Shown one piece after another: positions 8,101 to 16,799 of a stretch of 22,254 nucleotides of DNA; position 1 is the stretch's first letter; each line of letters begins with the position of its first letter. Position numbers and translations under genes: made by a program. A model generated the notes under the pieces. That model was not told the DNA's origin and searched no databases. It saw nothing but the letters and a program-made list of their open reading frames with translations. This stretch comes from SAR116 cluster bacterium (GTDB lineage: Bacteria; Pseudomonadota; Alphaproteobacteria; Puniceispirillales; Puniceispirillaceae). The stretch lies in assembly GCA_002722385.1 (NCBI GenBank), contig PBLR01000038.1, positions 1 through 22,254 on the forward strand, written 5' to 3'.

Positions 8101-9423
8101 TTAGCCAGATAAAGCAGCGATCAGACGTGCCGGGGCCTCATCAAGCCCTACTTCTTCTGTCTCGCCTGTCTGCCTGTTTTTCAGTTCAACCACACCGCGG
8201 TCAACAGACCGGGGACCAGCCACAATTTGCCATGGCAGGCCGATTAAATCCATAGAGGCCAGCTTCGCACCAGCTGAATCCGAACTGTCATCAAGAAGCA
8301 CATCAAACCCGGCCTCACGGCATTTAGCATACACGGTTTCGGTCACTTTGTCGGTGCCTTCATGACCTGGCTTCAGATTTACGATCCCGGCGTCAAACGG
8401 GCTGATGCTGGCTGGCCAGATAATGCCCTTCTCATCATGGCTGGCCTCAATAATCGCGCCAACCAGACGAGATACACCAACACCATATGAGCCCATGTGA
8501 AGCTCTGTTATCTCACCATCAGGGCTGGAGACTGTCGCGCCCATTTTTGCTGAATATTTGGTGCCGAAATAGAAAATATGACCAACCTCAATCCCGCGCC
8601 GGGTCAGCAGGTCGCCTTCAGCCACAGGGCAGGTGTCCGGGTCATGCGTTTCATCTGTCTTGGCATAAAGTGAGGTAAACCGGTCAACCACAGGCTGGAG
8701 GTCTTCATCATAGTTAATCTCTGCCACCAGATTGGTCTGCTCCCAGTCTTTATGGAAAAACACACCGCTTTCCCCTGTATCGGCCAGAATAATAAATTCA
8801 TGGCTGAGGTCGCCGCCAATGGGCCCTGTATCTGCTTCCATCGGAATCGCGGTCAGCCCCAGACGGGAAAAGGTTTTCAAATAGGCCACAAACATCCGGT
8901 TATAGGCCTGGCGGGCATCCTGTTTGGTCAAATCAAATGAATAGGCATCTTTCATCAGGAATTCGCGGCCCCGCATCACCCCGAAGCGTGGGCGAACCTC
9001 ATCGCGGAATTTCCATTGAATATGATACAGGTTCAGCGGCAGAGATTTATAGCTTTTCAGATGCGTGCGGCAAATATCTGTCACCTGTTCTTCATTTGTC
9101 GGGCCATAGAGCATGTCGCGATCATGCCGGTCTTTGATGCGCAGCATTTCAAGGCCGTAATCATCATACCGGTCTGATTCCTGCCACAGCTCAGCTGGCT
9201 GGATAGTTGGCATTTTAATTTCATGCGCCCCGGCCGCATTCTGCTCTTCACGCACAATCTGTTCTATCTTGTCGAGCACCTTCAGACCAAGCGGCAGCCA
9301 GGAATAAATACCAGCACTGGATTGCTGGATCATGCCCGCCCTTAACATCAGACGATGTGAGACAATCTGCGCCTCTTTGGGGTTTTCTTTTAACACCGGA
9401 AGAAAATACTGGGTGAGACGCAT
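8101..9423 (-). CDS. proS: Prolyl-tRNA synthetase, short alphaproteobacterial type
   Basis: This class II synthetase charges tRNA-Pro with proline. The 440-residue product shows motif 1 in the N-terminal third, the TNEEQ segment (109-113), motif 2 [17 protein letters not shown] (139-155), and motif 3 near [14 protein letters not shown], followed by an anticodon-binding domain. The large editing insertion of the E. coli enzyme (about 180 residues between motifs 2 and 3) is absent, as in other alphaproteobacterial ProRS, so clearing of Ala-tRNA-Pro should depend on a separate trans-editing protein. The ATG start gives [19 protein letters not shown], the usual beginning, with GGAG about 10 nt upstream. 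An in-frame TTG seven codons earlier is less likely. lolC and lolD follow in the standard order. Confidence 0.95.
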   Translation of the reverse strand: MRLTQYFLPVLKENPKEAQIVSHRLMLRAGMIQQSSAGIYSWLPLGLKVLDKIEQIVREEQNAAGAHEIKMPTIQPAELWQESDRYDDYGLEMLRIKDRHDRDMLYGPTNEEQVTDICRTHLKSYKSLPLNLYHIQWKFRDEVRPRFGVMRGREFLMKDAYSFDLTKQDARQAYNRMFVAYLKTFSRLGLTAIPMEADTGPIGGDLSHEFIILADTGESGVFFHKDWEQTNLVAEINYDEDLQPVVDRFTSLYAKTDETHDPDTCPVAEGDLLTRRGIEVGHIFYFGTKYSAKMGATVSSPDGEITELHMGSYGVGVSRLVGAIIEASHDEKGIIWPASISPFDAGIVNLKPGHEGTDKVTETVYAKCREAGFDVLLDDSSDSAGAKLASMDLIGLPWQIVAGPRSVDRGVVELKNRQTGETEEVGLDEAPARLIAALSG

Positions 9424-9694
9424 AAAACCGAAGCTCCGAAACAAAAAATGACACGATTAACAGACAAAACAGCAGCCCCCGTCACAACGGCTTAAGCTGC
9501 TGGTAAAAACCGGTACACTGTACGAGGAATTACGCTTTCTATGCAAGTGTTCTTCAGTCGCGATCTGGGGCGGATTTCACCTGATTATCTGAGCTGTATA
9601 TGTATTCTACTGAAAAATTGTGATACAGCTGTAATAGATAAAATTGCCCGCTTTCCAAAGCCAGCCCCAATCCAGCCAGACCGAGACCACACAG
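9424..9694. promoter_or_regulatory. Divergent proS/hemB intergenic region
   Basis: These 271 bp separate the divergent starts of proS and hemB and contain no convincing gene. Two short palindromes stand out: GTACACTGTAC (9513-9523) and TACAGCTGTA (9624-9633), which share TACA/TGTA arms with different spacing. The first could serve as a -10 in both directions. For hemB a second candidate -10, TGTAAT (9630-9635), lies 60 nt before the ATG with a poor -35. Regulator identity is unknown. Confidence 0.4.
9514..9546 (-). promoter_or_regulatory. Candidate proS promoter sharing a symmetric -10 with hemB
   Basis: On the minus strand TTGCAT (9546-9541) and TACAGT (9522-9517) are separated by 18 nt. 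On the plus strand TACACT (9514-9519), in the same palindrome, has TTAAGC (9492-9497) 16 nt upstream. The -35 matches are weak, so the assignment is tentative. Confidence 0.3.
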
Positions 9695-10696
9695 ATGACA
9701 GAATCAACATATCCCCACCTGCGTATGAGACGGCTGAGACAGGCCGCGTTCATCCGCGATATGGTCCAGGAACATCACCTGAACAGCTCTGATCTGATCT
9801 GGCCCTTATTCATCTGTGAGGGAGAGGCGGTGAGCGAAGATATCCCAAGCATGCCAGAGGTGAAGCGCTATTCAGTTGACCGGATTGTTGAACAGGCAAA
9901 AACAGCTGTTCAGCTGGGCATACCGGCTGTAGCGCTGTTTCCGAAAACCCCTGACAGGCTGAAAGATGCTGAGGGCAGCGAGGCCCTGAATGACAGTAAT
10001 CTGGTTTGTCAGGCGGTACGGGCGGTAAAGTCAGCCTGTCCGGAGCTGGGCCTTATCTGTGATGTGGCGCTTGACCCGTATACCGACCATGGTCATGACG
10101 GGGTGCTTGATAACAGCGGCAAGATTGTAAATGACAGAACAGTTGAGATGTTGGTCGAACAGGCCCGGCTATTGGCTGAGGCGGGATGTGATATCCTTGC
10201 CCCGTCAGATATGATGGACGGCCGTATCGGCGCAATCCGGGCCATGCTGGAGGCGCGCGGCCATCATGACATGATGATCCTGTCTTATGCAGCCAAATAT
10301 GCTTCTGCCTTTTATGGCCCGTTCAGGGATGCTGTCGGGGCAGGACGCAAGCTGGGCGGTGAGGGTAAAAAGACCTATCAGATGAACCCGGCCAATGCAG
10401 ATGAAGCGTTAAGGGAAGTGGCGCTCGATATCCAGGAAGGCGCAGATATGGTGATGGTCAAACCGGGCCTTGCCTATCTGGATATCATCAGGCGGGTCAG
10501 TGATGAATTTTCGGTGCCCTGTTTTGCCTATCAGGTGTCAGGCGAATATGTGATGATGCAGGCCGCGATACAGGCCGGATGGCTGGATAAAGAGGCGGTC
10601 ATTTTTGAAAGCCTGACCGCCTTTAAACGGGCCGGGGCAAGCGGCATCTTAACCTATTTCGCGCCTTATGTTGCTGAACAGCTGAGCCGCAAATAA
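9695..10696 (+). CDS. hemB: Delta-aminolevulinic acid dehydratase (porphobilinogen synthase)
   Basis: HemB condenses two 5-aminolevulinate molecules to porphobilinogen, the second common step of tetrapyrrole synthesis. The 333-residue product has both Schiff-base lysines: Lys201 in SYAAKYASAFYGPFRDA and Lys256 in MVMVKPG. The metal-site segment DVALDPYTDHGHDG (123-136) carries Asp where zinc enzymes have a Cys triad, so this is the Asp-type enzyme expected to use magnesium, as in Pseudomonas and rhizobia. PSDMMDGRIGAIR (170-182) is also diagnostic. The ATG at 9695 is preferred over an upstream in-frame TTG (9644), which would add a 17-residue polar stretch; the ribosome-binding site is weak in either case. 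The gene is divergent from proS and leads the plus-strand block. Confidence 0.95.
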   Translation: MTESTYPHLRMRRLRQAAFIRDMVQEHHLNSSDLIWPLFICEGEAVSEDIPSMPEVKRYSVDRIVEQAKTAVQLGIPAVALFPKTPDRLKDAEGSEALNDSNLVCQAVRAVKSACPELGLICDVALDPYTDHGHDGVLDNSGKIVNDRTVEMLVEQARLLAEAGCDILAPSDMMDGRIGAIRAMLEARGHHDMMILSYAAKYASAFYGPFRDAVGAGRKLGGEGKKTYQMNPANADEALREVALDIQEGADMVMVKPGLAYLDIIRRVSDEFSVPCFAYQVSGEYVMMQAAIQAGWLDKEAVIFESLTAFKRAGASGILTYFAPYVAEQLSRK

Positions 10697-10753
10697 GCTG
10701 ACTGATGCTTCTGATCTGAACAAAAACTGGTCGGATTTCCTGATACCGGTGGA

Positions 10754-10773
10754 TACAGACGCGGTAGTCTGTA
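10754..10773 (+). promoter_or_regulatory. 7-bp inverted repeat upstream of the threonine ammonia-lyase gene
   Basis: TACAGAC (10754-10760) and GTCTGTA (10767-10773) form a perfect 7-bp stem around the loop GCGGTA, ending 29 nt before the downstream ATG. It could be an operator or a leader hairpin; no U-run follows. The arms begin with the same TACA/TGTA letters as the palindromes upstream of hemB, possibly by chance. Confidence 0.35.
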
Positions 10774-10802
10774 GGTAATCCCGCACCGTGAAGGAGAGAG
10801 AT

Positions 10803-12023
10803 ATGACCGGCCCCTCAGCAGATGATATCCGCGCTGCCGCAGACGAATTGTCCGGCCAGATTATCGCCACCCCGACCCTGCCTGCCCCTGCCTTGTCTCG
10901 GTTGCTGGGATGCGAGGTCCATCTGAAGCATGAACAGCTGCAATATACCTCATCATTCAAGGCGCGCGGGGCGTATCTGGCCATGATGGCGCTGAATGAA
11001 GAGCAGCGCAAAAAAGGCGTGATCACCATGTCTGCGGGAAATCATGCCCAGGCCGTAGCCTTCCATGCCCAGAATCTGGGTATCCATGCCACCATTGTGA
11101 TGCCGAAACAAACCCCTTTTGCCAAAGTCGAGAGAACCCGGGCCTATGGTGCAGATATTGTTCTGGAAGGGCGCAATTTGAATGAATGTGAACAGACCGT
11201 TGCCGCCCTGCAAGACGAACATGGCTACGCGCTGATCCATCCTTATGATAATTTTCAGGTCATCCGCGGTCAGGGCACAGTCGGCCTTGAAATTTTACAG
11301 GCCGTGCCTGATCTGGACTGCCTGATTGTGCCGATTGGCGGTGGCGGCCTGATCGGCGGCATTTCGGTGATGGCCAAACATCTGCGGCCTGATATTGAGA
11401 TCATCGGGGTAGAGGCTGAGCTCTATGCCTCTATGACCCAGACCCTGGCCGAACAGACCCCGTCAGTCGGCGGGGAGACAATCGCAGAAGGGATTGCGGT
11501 GAAGGTTCCCGGCGCGCTGACTGTCCCACTGGCAAAAGCCCATGTGGATGATATTCTGCTGGTCACAGAACAGCAACTGGAATGGGCTGTTGGCACATTG
11601 GCTGAACAACAGCGCATTATTGCTGAAGGGGCCGGTGCGGCGGGCATTGCCGCCCTTTACGCCAATCAGGACAGATTTGCCGGCAAAAAAGTCGGGGTGG
11701 TGATCTGTGGCGGGAATATTGATATGCGCCTTTTGGGCACAATTCTAAACAGAAATATGATGTCTGACGGGCGTTTGGTCAGGCTGCGCATAGATATTTC
11801 TGATGAGCCCGGCATGCTGGCTTCTATTTCAACGGCGATTGGCGGCTGCGGCGGCAATATTGTTGAAATTTATCATCAGCGTATGTTCTATGATGTGCCG
11901 GCGAAACTGGCCAAGATTGACGCTGTTGTTGACACCAGAGGGACAGCGCATGTGCAGGAAATCATTGCGGCTTTAACAGAACGCCAGTTCAGTGTGGCCG
12001 TCATTGATGAGCAGTCATCATAA
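10803..12023 (+). CDS. ilvA: Threonine ammonia-lyase (threonine dehydratase) with ACT domain
   Basis: This is a PLP enzyme that deaminates threonine (often also serine) to 2-oxobutyrate, feeding isoleucine synthesis or catabolism. In the 406-residue product the PLP lysine is Lys53 in YTSSFKARGAY, the MSAGNHAQAVA segment is at 76-86, and the Gly-rich phosphate loop PIGGGGLIGG spans 177-186. A C-terminal ACT-like domain begins near residue 325 (RLRIDISDEPGMLASI), suggesting allosteric control by an amino acid. Length and single ACT domain fit the short class of about 400 residues, not E. coli IlvA, which has two regulatory lobes; tdcB-like naming is equally defensible. AAGGAGAG lies about 6 nt before the ATG, deciding the start over an upstream GTG at 10788. 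It is 106 nt downstream of hemB. Confidence 0.88.
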   Translation: MTGPSADDIRAAADELSGQIIATPTLPAPALSRLLGCEVHLKHEQLQYTSSFKARGAYLAMMALNEEQRKKGVITMSAGNHAQAVAFHAQNLGIHATIVMPKQTPFAKVERTRAYGADIVLEGRNLNECEQTVAALQDEHGYALIHPYDNFQVIRGQGTVGLEILQAVPDLDCLIVPIGGGGLIGGISVMAKHLRPDIEIIGVEAELYASMTQTLAEQTPSVGGETIAEGIAVKVPGALTVPLAKAHVDDILLVTEQQLEWAVGTLAEQQRIIAEGAGAAGIAALYANQDRFAGKKVGVVICGGNIDMRLLGTILNRNMMSDGRLVRLRIDISDEPGMLASISTAIGGCGGNIVEIYHQRMFYDVPAKLAKIDAVVDTRGTAHVQEIIAALTERQFSVAVIDEQSS

Positions 12024-12101
12024 GGCTGTCCGCCCTCCACCTCTTGAAAAGGCAAGCGTTAATAACTTGTCATCGCGGTGAATTTATCTGACAGTGTGAC
12101 T

Positions 12102-12821
12102 ATGGACCAGGCAAAGACGATTTTTACAAAGTTACCGTTACGTTTGCGCGTCACCCGCAGTCAGAAATGTGCTTATCTGCCTGATCAGACTGAACAGCGG
12201 CTGGCAACAGATATATCTGAACATCCGCAAACCCATGACCGGCTGGCAGAAACCGGCTTCAGGCGGGTGGAAAACTGGGTCTATAAGCCGGCTTGTCCTG
12301 GCTGTAACGCCTGCCTTCCTATCCGGGTGAAAGCAGATGAGTTTGCCGGTTCCCGCAATATCGCCCGGATAAGGGCGGCAAACCGGGATTTGCGCCGGTT
12401 TGACTCGCATGGCCAGCTCACCCTTGATCATTATGATATGTTTCAGCGGTATCTGGGCTTCCGCCATGAGGATGGCCAGATGGCCAGCATGAGCTTTGAA
12501 GAATTTTCAGCCATGATCCTGAACAGCCCGATAGAAACACGCCTGACTGAATACAGAGATTCAGATGACCGGCTGATGGGCTGTATTCTGGTCGACAGAC
12601 AACGAGACGGGCTGAGCGCGGTCTACAGCTTTTTTCAGCCTGACCAGACCAAACGGTCATTAGGCAGCTTCATGATTGTCGATCTGATCGACAGATGCAA
12701 AGAGATAGGCCTGCCTTATGTCTATCTGGGCTATTATATTGAGCAAAGCCGGAAGATGGCCTATAAAGCCCGTTTCAAGCCTTATCAGATTTTTAGCGAC
12801 GGGGTCTGGCAGGACCAGTAA
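12102..12821 (+). CDS. bpt: Aspartate/glutamate leucyltransferase (Bpt, bacterial Ate1-like)
   Basis: Bpt transfers an amino acid from aminoacyl-tRNA to proteins bearing N-terminal Asp or Glu, marking them for ClpS/ClpAP degradation. Family hallmarks are the N-terminal CAYLPDQTEQR segment (23-33), the WVYKPACPGCNACLPIRV stretch (59-76) with Cys65, Cys68 and Cys71, and a GNAT-like C-terminal half including YSFFQPDQTKRSLGSFM and YVYLGYYIEQSRKMAYKARFKP. The Cys-containing N-domain is the metal-cluster region in Ate1 relatives. The start is uncertain: the ATG at 12102 gives 239 residues, while an in-frame GTG at 12078 would add eight; neither has a clear ribosome-binding site. The gene is 78 nt downstream of the dehydratase gene and converges on parC. 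Confidence 0.9.
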   Translation: MDQAKTIFTKLPLRLRVTRSQKCAYLPDQTEQRLATDISEHPQTHDRLAETGFRRVENWVYKPACPGCNACLPIRVKADEFAGSRNIARIRAANRDLRRFDSHGQLTLDHYDMFQRYLGFRHEDGQMASMSFEEFSAMILNSPIETRLTEYRDSDDRLMGCILVDRQRDGLSAVYSFFQPDQTKRSLGSFMIVDLIDRCKEIGLPYVYLGYYIEQSRKMAYKARFKPYQIFSDGVWQDQ

Positions 12822-12835
12822 GCACTGCTGCCTTG

Positions 12836-15049
12836 TTAAGTGAACCGTGCCGGCCGCGGAAACCCTGTCGGCGGCATCCGTCCGGCACTGCCGCGCCGCC
12901 CCTGCCAGGCCAGCAGGTCTGTCTCTGTCCTCGTCCGCTCTCCCATCTGCCAGGACAGACCAGCGTCAAGGGTGAACACCTTCACATCAGCCAGCAGACC
13001 ATCTTTATAACGCTGCAGAATGACGCCTTTACCTCTGCTCATCTCCGGGACCTCATTCAACGGGAACACCAACAGACGCCTGTTCTGGCCCACAACAGCC
13101 ACATGATCCCCGTCTGCCGGACAACAGGCCACCGCGCGCGCACCTGAGGGCAGGTTGAGAACCTGTTTGCCGCCCCGGGTCTGGGCCATGGAACTATCCA
13201 TATCAACCACCAGACCATGACCTTTATCAGAGGCCACAAGAAGCTTGCCGCTCACGGCTTTCAGAATATTCACCAAAGCCACATCTGCCGGGATATCCAG
13301 CATCAGGCTCAGCGGCTCACCAAAGCCGCGCCCTTTTGGCAATTTATCACAGCCAAGGGTGTAAAACCGCCCATTTTCAGCAAAAATAAGCAGCTTATCT
13401 GTGGTTTCGGCATGCAAACAAAAGCGCGGGCCATCGCCGTCTTTGAACTTGAATTCTGATTTCAGATCGAGATGGCCTTTCATCGCTCTGACCCAGCCTT
13501 TTTCAGAACAGATTACCGTAATCGATTCTTTTTCAATCAGCATTTCAGTGACGTCAAAATCAACCGTCGGGGCATCTGCCAGTGTGGTCCGCCGCCGATC
13601 TGTTTTCACAAAATCTGTGCGCATCTGTTTGATCTGGCCAGACACGTTCTGCCATTGCTGGGCCTCATCTCCCAGCAGGCTGTTCAGGCTTTCCTGTTCA
13701 GACCGTAATGAGTCCCGTTCCATGCGCAACCCGTCTTCTTCCAGACGCCGGAGAGAGCGCAAGCGCATATCCAGTATCGCATTAGCCTGAACCTCAGTCA
13801 GGCTGAACCTGGCCATCAGATCATCACGCGGGTGATCTGACTCCCGGATAATGGCGATCACCTCATCCAGATTCAGGAACACAATCAGATAGCCATCAAG
13901 GATTTCCAGACGACGCTGAATTTTCCCCAACTGGTGACGACTGCGCCGAACCAGAACCTCTCGCCTGTGGGCAAGCCATTCTTTCAGCGCGTCTTTCAAG
14001 GACAGCACAGAAGGCCGGCCAGAGCTGTCCAGCACATTCAGATTAAGCGAAATGCGGCTTTCCAGCTCAGTGAGTTTGAACAGGCTTTCCATCACCGCTT
14101 CCGGATCAAGACGGCGGGATTTCGGTTCCAGGACAATACGAATATCTTCAGCTGATTCATCCCGAATATCAGCCAGAACAGGCAATTTACGGGCCTGCAG
14201 CATTTCAGCCATTTTTTCAATCAGGCGCGACTTCTGAATCTGATAGGGAATTTCACTGACCACAATCTGCCAGCCACCGCCTTTCAGCTTTTCCACCTCC
14301 CAGCGTGCGCGAAGCCGAAAACCGCCCCGCCCGGTGGTATAGGCCTGACGGATTTGGTCTGCCGGTTCAACCAAAACCCCGCCCGTTGGCAAATCCGGGC
14401 CTTTGACATAATTCAGCAACGTATCCACAGACGCGTTTGGATATTTTATCAGATGCAGGGCGGCATCTGCCAATTCAATGACATTATGCGGCGGAATTGC
14501 CGTTGCCATGCCCACAGCGATCCCCTGTGCCCCGTTTGCCAGCAAATTCGGAAAGCCCGCAGGCAGCAAAACCGGCTCTTCAGATTCGCCGTCATAAGTG
14601 GGCCGGAAATCAATGGCATCCTCATCAATCCCGTCAAGCAGCAATCTGGCCACATCTGTCATGCGGGCTTCGGTGTAACGCATTGCTGCAGCATTATCGC
14701 CATCGATATTGCCGAAATTCCCCTGCCCGTCCACAAGCTGGTAGCGCATGGCAAAATCCTGGGCCAGCCTGACCATCGCATCATAAATTGCCGCATCACC
14801 ATGCGGGTGAAACTTACCCATCACATCACCCACCACACGGGCAGATTTCTTAAACCCCTGATCCGGGTCCAGTTTCAACTGGCGCATGGCAAATAACAGC
14901 CGCCTGTGAACCGGTTTCAGACCGTCACGAACATCCGGCAAAGATCGCGATGTAATGGTAGACAGCGCGTAAGCAAGATAGCGCTCTGATAAGGCCGATG
15001 AAAATTCGGTTTCTGCTGATTGTTCCTGGCTCAGAATATCTTCTGACAT
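12836..15049 (-). CDS. parC: DNA topoisomerase IV subunit A
   Basis: ParC is the DNA-cleaving subunit of topoisomerase IV, which unlinks replicated chromosomes. The 737-residue protein has the catalytic Tyr125 in [10 protein letters not shown] and the winged-helix motif [19 protein letters not shown] (79-97), then a coiled-coil region and a short beta-pinwheel C-terminal domain. The length and lack of a clear GyrA box (only a degenerate SRGKG) separate it from GyrA. At the quinolone-determining positions it has Ala86 where E. coli has Ser80, and Asp90 where E. coli has Glu84. The ATG at 15047-15049 is chosen because GAGGGGG lies just upstream; an in-frame TTG five codons earlier would overlap that site. 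It ends 14 nt from the convergent bpt stop. Confidence 0.93.
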   Translation of the reverse strand: MSEDILSQEQSAETEFSSALSERYLAYALSTITSRSLPDVRDGLKPVHRRLLFAMRQLKLDPDQGFKKSARVVGDVMGKFHPHGDAAIYDAMVRLAQDFAMRYQLVDGQGNFGNIDGDNAAAMRYTEARMTDVARLLLDGIDEDAIDFRPTYDGESEEPVLLPAGFPNLLANGAQGIAVGMATAIPPHNVIELADAALHLIKYPNASVDTLLNYVKGPDLPTGGVLVEPADQIRQAYTTGRGGFRLRARWEVEKLKGGGWQIVVSEIPYQIQKSRLIEKMAEMLQARKLPVLADIRDESAEDIRIVLEPKSRRLDPEAVMESLFKLTELESRISLNLNVLDSSGRPSVLSLKDALKEWLAHRREVLVRRSRHQLGKIQRRLEILDGYLIVFLNLDEVIAIIRESDHPRDDLMARFSLTEVQANAILDMRLRSLRRLEEDGLRMERDSLRSEQESLNSLLGDEAQQWQNVSGQIKQMRTDFVKTDRRRTTLADAPTVDFDVTEMLIEKESITVICSEKGWVRAMKGHLDLKSEFKFKDGDGPRFCLHAETTDKLLIFAENGRFYTLGCDKLPKGRGFGEPLSLMLDIPADVALVNILKAVSGKLLVASDKGHGLVVDMDSSMAQTRGGKQVLNLPSGARAVACCPADGDHVAVVGQNRRLLVFPLNEVPEMSRGKGVILQRYKDGLLADVKVFTLDAGLSWQMGERTRTETDLLAWQGRRGSAGRMPPTGFPRPARFT

Positions 15050-15139
15050 AATGCCCCCTCTCAAAAGCCGACAGGATCAAGACCTGAAATGGCTGAGATC
15101 AACAAAATCTGGTGTGCGGCAACTGAAATTGCCTCTATA

Positions 15140-15892
15140 TCATGTGATGTTATAGCGTTTAGAGACCAAATGTGCCAGCCTCAAACGTGCGTGTGGTAAG
15201 TCTTTATGAATCAAGCTGAAGACACGACGTGAGATGAAATGCCCGGTCAAGGTCAGCCCGTCTGTCAGTGCCGCATGCGGGGGGTCGGCAACAGCGGCCT
15301 CAGGGCGCAGAAAGCCAGGCAGGCGCAGCAGACGGTCAGCATAATCGCCAGCATAATCTTTATGCACCGCCCGCCCTGAACGGGGGCTGACATATACCAG
15401 CGCATCGGTCAGCCCGGATACAGCACAGCTGTTCAGATTCAATGCGAATCCCAGCTGAGACAGCAGATTCATCTCCCATTTCACATAAAACCCAAGCCAG
15501 TCTTCAAGCTCGTCAGCCAGGCTGATGATCTCTATCAAGGCGGTGGTGGCCTGCCAGACAGACAGATTTGCCTCTCGTTCAGGAAGCCCCACATCCAGAA
15601 TGGCACAGCAAGAGGACAGCCCTGCCAGCTTGATCGGATTATCCAGAAACACAGCAGACGGATTTTTTAACAATTCCAGCTGGAATGTGCCGAGCTGGTC
15701 AGCCAGACGCGCCCGCCAGTCTGCCTGCACCAGATTTCCGATCTGGACTGTACCGCGCCTGGAAGACGCATCATAAGCATGAACAAGACCGGCGTGACGC
15801 CCGTTATCAAGTGTCAGCAGGCTGACCACGGCATTTCGTTCACCATGCGGGCGAATAGACAGAATCAGCCCCTGGTCAGTCCATTCAGGCAT
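15140..15892 (-). CDS. recO: DNA repair protein RecO
   Basis: RecO acts with RecR to load RecA on SSB-coated DNA in gap repair and recombination. The 250-residue product begins MPEWTDQGLILSIRPHGERNAV, the N-terminal OB-fold of RecO, followed by the helical domain with the segment SCAVSGLTDALVYVSPRSGRAV that is common in alphaproteobacterial RecO. No CxxC zinc pair is visible. The start is placed at the ATG at 15890-15892, overlapping the era stop by 8 nt; a frame extension of 22 codons inside era is not supported by the family. It is the last gene of the packed run beginning at the RSH gene, and era-recO adjacency is widely conserved. RecO is a divergent family, but the neighbourhood and N-terminus settle the call. 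Confidence 0.93.
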   Translation of the reverse strand: MPEWTDQGLILSIRPHGERNAVVSLLTLDNGRHAGLVHAYDASSRRGTVQIGNLVQADWRARLADQLGTFQLELLKNPSAVFLDNPIKLAGLSSCCAILDVGLPEREANLSVWQATTALIEIISLADELEDWLGFYVKWEMNLLSQLGFALNLNSCAVSGLTDALVYVSPRSGRAVHKDYAGDYADRLLRLPGFLRPEAAVADPPHAALTDGLTLTGHFISRRVFSLIHKDLPHARLRLAHLVSKRYNIT

Positions 15893-16799
15893 CGAAATCC
15901 AGATCCCAGGCGGTGTAACGGTCTTTGTCGTCCATCCAGTCCTTACGATATTTGACATGGCTTATTAAATGCACGCGCCGTTCCAGTGCCTGTTCCAGTT
16001 CACGCCGGGCCGCCTGACCAATACGTTTAATGGTCTGCCCGCCTTTGCCCAAAACAATGCCGCGATGACCTTCGCGGGCCACAAAGACAGATAAGCGCAC
16101 TTCTGCACTGCCATCCTCTCTTTCAACCCAGCTTTCGGTTTCTACCGTCATCTGATAGGGGAGTTCCTGATGCAGGTTCAAAAACAGCTTTTCACGCATA
16201 ATTTCGGCTGCCAGAAGACGCACAGGCAGGTCAGACAAATCATCCGGGTCGAACAGATAAGGCCCAGACGGCATGCGGGCCGCCAGCCAGGATTTCAGAT
16301 CTTCAATACCGTTTCCGGTCTGGGCTGAGATCATGAACACTTTTTCAAAGGCAAACAAGTCAGACAGCTCTGCTGTGCGCGCCAGATATTGTTCTGGCTT
16401 GGCAAGATCAATCTTATTCAGGACCAGGGCCGCGCTCTGGTTCTGTTCAGCCAGCTTGGTGATGATCATTTTGGTTTCATCATCCAGACGGGCGCGTGCA
16501 CAATCATGCAGAAGCAACAGAACATCATTATCCGCCGCGCCCTGCCAGGCGGCGTTCACCATAGCCCTGTCAAGGCGTCGTTTCGGCGTGAAAATGCCCG
16601 GCGTATCAACAAAAATGATCTGGGCCTCATCCTGCATTGCGATGCCCCTGATCCGGCTTCGGGTGGTTTGGACCTTTGGCGTCACAATAGAGACCTTCTG
16701 GCCAACCATGGCGTTCATCAAGGTTGACTTGCCTGCATTCGGTGCACCGATAAGAGTTACAAAGCCTGCCCGAGGGCCTGTCTGCGTCGACGAGGTCAT
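15885..16799 (-). CDS. era: GTPase Era
   Basis: Era is an essential GTPase that binds 16S rRNA near its 3' end and aids 30S maturation. The 304-residue protein shows G1 GAPNAGKS (18-25), G3 DTPG (65-68), G4 NKID (128-131) and G5 SAQTG (158-162). A C-terminal KH domain carries the RNA-binding loop GKGGQTIKRIG (251-261). All GTP-binding residues are intact and the length is normal. Its start overlaps the rnc stop as ATGA and its end overlaps recO by 8 nt. Co-expression with RNase III makes sense because both act in rRNA processing and ribosome assembly. Confidence 0.97.
   Translation of the reverse strand: MTSSTQTGPRAGFVTLIGAPNAGKSTLMNAMVGQKVSIVTPKVQTTRSRIRGIAMQDEAQIIFVDTPGIFTPKRRLDRAMVNAAWQGAADNDVLLLLHDCARARLDDETKMIITKLAEQNQSAALVLNKIDLAKPEQYLARTAELSDLFAFEKVFMISAQTGNGIEDLKSWLAARMPSGPYLFDPDDLSDLPVRLLAAEIMREKLFLNLHQELPYQMTVETESWVEREDGSAEVRLSVFVAREGHRGIVLGKGGQTIKRIGQAARRELEQALERRVHLISHVKYRKDWMDDKDRYTAWDLDFDA

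Noticed and set aside
9541..9792. 83-codon ORF upstream of and overlapping the hemB start
   Set aside because: No ribosome-binding site or recognisable motif, and it overlaps hemB in another frame; the region is better explained as promoter sequence.
14354..14896. 180-codon plus-strand ORF within parC
   Set aside because: Antisense to conserved ParC coding sequence; the translation is rich in His, Arg and Cys with no recognisable domain, as expected for a shadow frame.
12836..15064. Type II topoisomerase A subunit considered as GyrA
   Set aside because: Too short for most GyrA, no clear GyrA box, and the C-terminal domain is ParC-like.
15118..15133. GGCAA/TTGCC inverted repeat after recO as an operon terminator
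   Set aside because: Only a 5-bp stem and no U-run on either strand.
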